From positions 1 through 16,818 of the forward strand of contig JASBSH010000029.1 in the NCBI GenBank assembly GCA_030149025.1: a stretch of 16,818 nucleotides of DNA, read 5' to 3'. Origin of the DNA: Actinomycetales bacterium. Lineage in GTDB: Bacteria; Actinomycetota; Actinomycetes; Actinomycetales; BWSM-131. Position 1 is the stretch's first letter; every line of letters begins with the position of its first letter. Made by a program: the position numbers and the translations under genes. Below the pieces are notes generated by a model. That model did not search any database, was not told the DNA's origin, and saw only the letters and a list, made by a program, of their open reading frames with translations. Below are positions 13,494-16,818 of the stretch, piece by piece.

Positions 13494-14449
13494 TTCGACT
13501 TCTCCGCCGCCTTGTCGGACACCAACTGCCACAGCTGGTCGATGCGGCCCCGCTCCTCGGCCGTGACGTCCTGCCGCTGGCGCAGGGTTGCCAGCACCTT
13601 CATCGCGCCCTCAGGGTCATTCAGGCCGTAGAAGAGGATGTTGGCCTTGTACCAGAGCGCCTCCGCCAGCGCCGGGTCCTTGGCGAGCGCCTGGTCGACC
13701 AGGCGCAGGGCCCGCTGAGGGTCGTCCACCTTCAGCCACAGCCACCCGAGCCGGGCAGTGGCGGCGGGGTTACCGGGATCCTTCTCGAGCACCTTCCCGT
13801 ACTGCACGACGGCGAGGTCGTAGCGGCCCTCGGCGGTGTAACGGTCAGCCAGAGCCAGCCGCATCCCAAGCACGTCAGGATTCGCCTCCACCACCGCCTC
13901 GAGCTCGGCGTTGGTGACGTCCTTGAGGTTCGCCGCCGATGGGACGTTCGGGCTCGTTCCGTTGGTTCCGCTCGTTCCGCCGGCAGCTCCGGCAGCTCCG
14001 GCAGCACCGCCCTGCAGGGCCTCGTTGCCGGTCACGAAACCCCCGGTGGGCCGGTCCAGCACGTAGCCGGGCAGCAGCAGACCCGCCGCGACGACGGCGA
14101 GCAGCCCGAGTGCGTACAGCGCGTACCGCGGCTGGAGCAGCCGACGACGCACCTTCTTGCGGGCGGCGTCCTGCTCCCGGTCCCCTTGCGGGTCCGCCTG
14201 GGAGTCGTCCGCGTCGGCGTCCCCGGGGTCGTCCTGCTCACCGGAACCGTCGCCAGCCGCTGCCTGCTCGAGCGCAGCGATCCGCTCCAGCGCGGCGATC
14301 GCCGCTGCGGCCTCCTGCTCGTAGCCGCGGCGCAACCGACCCTCGACCTCGGGCGACAGCTCTCCCCGTTCCGCCTGCTCCTCCAGCTCCAGGATGTCGC
14401 GCAGTGCCTGGTCCCGGCGGGTTCGCAGTTCCTGCTCCACATCACTCAC
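13490..14449 (-). CDS. ccmI: CcmI/CycH-like TPR protein of cytochrome c maturation
   Basis: This 319-residue protein probably presents apocytochrome c to the haem-ligation complex. Residues 1 to about 65 are charged and helical (possible coiled coil), 66-97 are acidic and disordered, and one membrane helix lies at about 109-127. A low-complexity Gly/Ala/Ser/Thr linker (about 147-166) leads to TPR-like repeats from about 190 to 300, including RYDLAVVQYGKVLEKDPGNP and ALRLVDQALAKDPA. Proteobacterial CcmI has two N-terminal helices and a cytoplasmic loop, so this is a variant layout. GTG 14449 overlaps the ccmH stop as GTGA and has GAGGAGG upstream. Assignment rests on TPR architecture and operon position rather than strong motif identity. 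Confidence 0.75.
   Translation of the reverse strand: MSDVEQELRTRRDQALRDILELEEQAERGELSPEVEGRLRRGYEQEAAAAIAALERIAALEQAAAGDGSGEQDDPGDADADDSQADPQGDREQDAARKKVRRRLLQPRYALYALGLLAVVAAGLLLPGYVLDRPTGGFVTGNEALQGGAAGAAGAAGGTSGTNGTSPNVPSAANLKDVTNAELEAVVEANPDVLGMRLALADRYTAEGRYDLAVVQYGKVLEKDPGNPAATARLGWLWLKVDDPQRALRLVDQALAKDPALAEALWYKANILFYGLNDPEGAMKVLATLRQRQDVTAEERGRIDQLWQLVSDKAAEKSK
13952..14007. repeat. Nine-base repeats encoding the CcmI linker
   Basis: Three 9-base units (GCTCGTTCC, GTTGGTTCC, GCTCGTTCC) at 13952-13978 are followed by CGGCAGCTC twice and CGGCAGCAC at 13981-14007. On the coding strand they give the GAAGAAGAAG and GTSGTNGTS parts of the linker between membrane helix and TPR domain. All changes in copy number would stay in frame. 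Confidence 0.65.
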
Positions 14450-14928
14450 GGCCCGTCCTCCTCGTCCTCCCGCGCCCGGAACGCCTGCAGTGCTACCTGG
14501 ACCCGCTCCCGGTCATCCTCTTCAAGGTCGGGCGGGACCCCGGCGTGGCGACGGGCTCTGGTCGCCAGCACCGCGATCCCACCAACGGCCGCGAGCGCCG
14601 GAAGGATCCACAGCAGCAACGTGGGCCCCCGACGTGGGGGGTCGAGCAGAACCCACGTTCCGTACCGCTCGACGAAGTAGCCGATGATCTGGTCATCGCT
14701 GCGGCCGGCGGCCACCTGCTCCTCGACGATGCGGCGCATCGACACCGCCGTCTCCGAGGGCGATTCCGCGATGGACACGCTCTTGCAGACGGGGCAGCGG
14801 AGTTGTTGCTGCAGCGCGTAGGCACGGTCCGGCGCCGGTCGGCCCTGGGCGACCAGGACGGCCACGACCACACCGAGCAGGGCGATGATGACAACGGTCA
14901 ACCACCACTGCCGCAGCCTCTCAGACAT
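14446..14928 (-). CDS. ccmH: CcmH/NrfF-family cytochrome c maturation protein
   Basis: CcmH (160 residues) is a membrane-anchored thiol protein that reduces or holds apocytochrome c haem-binding cysteines in System I. It has an N-terminal helix at about 9-27, then the family signature LRCPVCKSVSIAESPSETA with C45 and C48, a helical region (DDQIIGYFVERYGTWVLLDPP) and a second helix at about 103-122. The charged tail is cytoplasmic. This corresponds to the CcmH/CycL N-terminal type, with the TPR part encoded separately as CcmI. ATG 14928 lies eight bases inside the end of the ccmF C-terminal reading frame, so the two are probably translationally coupled. Confidence 0.93.
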   Translation of the reverse strand: MSERLRQWWLTVVIIALLGVVVAVLVAQGRPAPDRAYALQQQLRCPVCKSVSIAESPSETAVSMRRIVEEQVAAGRSDDQIIGYFVERYGTWVLLDPPRRGPTLLLWILPALAAVGGIAVLATRARRHAGVPPDLEEDDRERVQVALQAFRAREDEEDGP

Positions 14929-16045
14929 GCCGGCTGCCTCCGGCGAGCTCGGCCTCCTGCTTCGGCGCCTCTGCTCGCTGCTGCCTGCGTCGCCAGAACC
15001 CGAGGGCCCACAGGCCGCCCAGCATCGTCAGCGTGCCGCCGGCCCAGAGCAACCACATGTACGGGTAGCGGTAGAGGTTGAGGCTGATGCGGTCGGCCTC
15101 GAGACTGGACAGCGCCACGTAGACGTCGCGGCCCGGCGTGGTCCACACGGACGGCGTGGCGACCGCCTGGACCTGGTTGTTGAACTGGGTCAGCGCCGGT
15201 TCGGCGGTGAACACGCGCTGCCCATCGGCTTCGAAGATCACCCGGGCGACCGTGGCCTGGCGGTCCCCGCCCTGACGCTCGAACGAACCTTCGTAGGTGA
15301 CGCTGTAGCCGTCGAACTGGGTGGAGCCGCCGCGCTCCAGCACCACGCTGGTTCGCTCGGACAGCGTCCCAGAGGTGGCGATTCCGAGCGCCAGCAGGGC
15401 AACCCCCAGGTGCGCGACCTGGCCGCCCCAGTAGCCGCGGCGCTTGACGAGCATCCTCATCACCGGCCGGGGCCGAAGCTCGGGCACGGTCGTGACCAGT
15501 TCTCGGATGCTGCCGGCGAAGATCGTCACGACCAGGAACGCCACCACCACGACCGAGACCTCACGCAGGCCCGCGAGCACCAGAGCGGCAATCGCGGCGC
15601 TGGCGATCAGCAGCGGCACCTTGAGCCGGTTCCACATCACCGTGCCGCTTGCGCGGCGATACGGCGTGAAGGGCCCGATGCCCATGGCGAGAAGCAGCGA
15701 GAAGGACAGCGGAACGGCCATCCGGTCGAAGAACGGTCTGCCGACGGACATCTGGGTACCGGTGAAGGCCTCCGCGAACACCGGGTACAGGGTGCCCAGC
15801 AGCACGACGAAGGCGAACACGCTGAGGATCACGTTGTTGGTGACGAAGGCACCCTCGCGGCTGAGCACCGACTCCGGGTGCCGCTGGGAGGCGAGCCGCT
15901 CACCGCGCAACGCGAACAACGTGAATCCGCCGCCCAGGACCAGGATGAAGAAGCCCAGCAGCACGGGGCCCACGCCGGACTGCGTGAAGCTGTGCACCGA
16001 GGAAATCACCGACGACCGGGTCAGCAGCGTGGCGAGGATCGTCAT
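14921..16045 (-). CDS. ccmF: Cytochrome c haem lyase CcmF, C-terminal part (downstream of an in-frame stop)
   Basis: CcmF ligates haem to apocytochrome c. This 374-residue frame holds the second part of the protein. It starts TILATLLTRSS, continues with SSVHSFTQSGVGPVLLGF and further membrane helices, has a conserved RRGYWGGQVAHLGVALLALGI segment, a large extracytoplasmic domain (VTYEGSF and on) and a last helix before a basic tail. ATG 16045-16043 directly follows the TAA that ends the upstream frame, in the same frame. No Shine-Dalgarno precedes this ATG, so separate initiation would depend on reinitiation or coupling. Family members are normally a single chain of about 650 residues, matching the two parts joined. 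Confidence 0.88.
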   Translation of the reverse strand: MTILATLLTRSSVISSVHSFTQSGVGPVLLGFFILVLGGGFTLFALRGERLASQRHPESVLSREGAFVTNNVILSVFAFVVLLGTLYPVFAEAFTGTQMSVGRPFFDRMAVPLSFSLLLAMGIGPFTPYRRASGTVMWNRLKVPLLIASAAIAALVLAGLREVSVVVVAFLVVTIFAGSIRELVTTVPELRPRPVMRMLVKRRGYWGGQVAHLGVALLALGIATSGTLSERTSVVLERGGSTQFDGYSVTYEGSFERQGGDRQATVARVIFEADGQRVFTAEPALTQFNNQVQAVATPSVWTTPGRDVYVALSSLEADRISLNLYRYPYMWLLWAGGTLTMLGGLWALGFWRRRQQRAEAPKQEAELAGGSRHV

Positions 16046-16818
16046 TTAGAATGTCGCCAGCACCAGCACGAAGTTCCAGGCCTGCAGCATGTCCCGCTTG
16101 ACCTGGACCACGGACGAGTGGATGAAGGCGGTCGCCAGCAGCCAGGGAATCAGGGCAGCGTTCTCCACCGGGTCCCACGCCCAGTACCCGCCCCAGCCGA
16201 GGACCTCGTAGGACCACCAGGCTCCGTAGACCAGACCCCCGGTCAGGAACGTCCACGCCACCAGGTTGGAGCGCCTGGTACGGCGCAACCAGCCCACTCC
16301 ACCGTCGCGGATCAGCAGGGCCGAGATCGCGAACGCAAAGGGCACGGTGAACCCGACGAGCCCTAGGTACAGCATCGGCGGGTGGATGAGAACCATCAGG
16401 TGGTTTTGCAGGATCGGGTTCGGCCCCGGACCGTCGGGGGCGGGAGTGGCGAGGATCCCGAACGGGTTGGCGACCGTGAGGATCATGGCGAAGAAGAAGG
16501 TAGCGACGAAACCCATGACCGCCAGTGCGCCGGTTCCGAGCCTGTCGTCGACGCTTCGCACCTGCCGGAGCACCACCGCGGTGTAGCCGGAGAGCACGAG
16601 CGCCCACAGCACGATGCTCCCAGACAGTGCCGACCACGCCGTGCTGATCTTGAACAGCAGCGGCGTCGCGCGGGCTGAGTTCTCCGCCACGTAGGAGACC
16701 GAGAAGTCATCGGTGAGCAGCGCGAACTCCAGGGCCGCGAACGCCACCACGGCGCCCACCACCATCCCGGCCACAGCCATCCGCAGCTGGTCCCGCCGCA
16801 CCGGTCCGCCCGGCCGCC
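16046..16818 (-). CDS. ccmF: Cytochrome c haem lyase CcmF, N-terminal part (5' end outside window, in-frame TAA at its end)
   Basis: The frame is open to the window edge and gives 256 residues. Perhaps 40-60 N-terminal residues are missing. Visible CcmF features are TDDFSVSYVAENSARATPLLFKIS, SGSIVLWALVL, HPPMLYLGLVGFTVPFAFA, and the tryptophan-rich haem-handling WWD motif GWGGYWAWDPVENAAL (around 16165-16215). The frame ends ...MLQAWNFVLVLATF then TAA at 16048-16046. In intact homologues the equivalent LATF runs straight on into the TILGTFLTRSG-like segment, which here begins right after the stop. The stop is therefore one codon inside otherwise continuous homology. GTG 16801 is an internal codon, not the start. 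Confidence 0.88.
   Translation of the reverse strand, partial: RPGGPVRRDQLRMAVAGMVVGAVVAFAALEFALLTDDFSVSYVAENSARATPLLFKISTAWSALSGSIVLWALVLSGYTAVVLRQVRSVDDRLGTGALAVMGFVATFFFAMILTVANPFGILATPAPDGPGPNPILQNHLMVLIHPPMLYLGLVGFTVPFAFAISALLIRDGGVGWLRRTRRSNLVAWTFLTGGLVYGAWWSYEVLGWGGYWAWDPVENAALIPWLLATAFIHSSVVQVKRDMLQAWNFVLVLATF

Noticed and set aside
13304..14680. A 458-codon plus-strand frame opposite ccmG/ccmI/ccmH
   Set aside because: It crosses three well-supported minus-strand genes and has only low-complexity composition.
14885..16366. A 493-codon plus-strand open frame opposite ccmF
   Set aside because: It is antisense to clear CcmF coding sequence and its product is rich in His, Arg, Gln and Gly with no recognisable domain, as expected for a shadow frame at high GC.

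Overview
The window is a GC-rich (about 70% by eye), gene-dense bacterial chromosome segment. It looks actinobacterial: codon third positions are mostly G or C, GTG starts are common, TGA stops dominate, and purS-purQ-purL lies beside an SCP-type 'sterol carrier family' gene, an arrangement I associate with Actinomycetia. I see no rRNA, tRNA, CRISPR array, insertion sequence or phage gene, and no gene-free stretch longer than 300 bases. The longest gap is about 205 bases, between purC and ccdA.

Left region (1-3971, + strand): the 3' end of a ROK-family regulator or sugar kinase, then a sugar ABC importer of the D-xylose (XylFGH) type: a lipoprotein binding protein, a single-domain ATPase and a permease. 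Inverted repeats lie between the ROK gene and the binding-protein gene. A perfect 12-bp hairpin separates the binding-protein gene from the ATPase gene. The likely scheme is sugar-responsive ROK control of the importer, with extra binding protein made from mRNA ending or protected at the hairpin.

Middle-left (3972-6791): a small membrane protein with a YgjV-like N-terminus and an acetyltransferase-like C-terminus, probably on a leaderless transcript. It converges on a minus-strand pair, an SCP-family protein and a proline/acid-rich two-helix membrane protein. The convergent gap holds a 60-bp imperfect palindrome and a G-quadruplex-type G-tract. A zinc alcohol dehydrogenase gene diverges from the SCP gene.

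Middle (6792-11795): purine biosynthesis. The minus-strand operon purS-purQ-purL encodes the three-part FGAM synthase. A divergent metallo-beta-lactamase-fold hydrolase and purC (SAICAR synthetase) lie on the plus strand. A perfect 15-bp palindrome lies in the divergent purS/hydrolase promoter region.

Right region (11796-16818): cytochrome c maturation. ccdA (+) brings reducing power across the membrane. The convergent minus-strand operon ccmF-ccmH-ccmI-ccmG encodes System I haem-ligation and apocytochrome-reduction proteins. The most striking observation is that ccmF is broken by one in-frame TAA codon immediately followed by an in-frame ATG, with otherwise uninterrupted CcmF homology on both sides. 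It is a split gene, a fresh nonsense mutation, a readthrough case or a sequence error.
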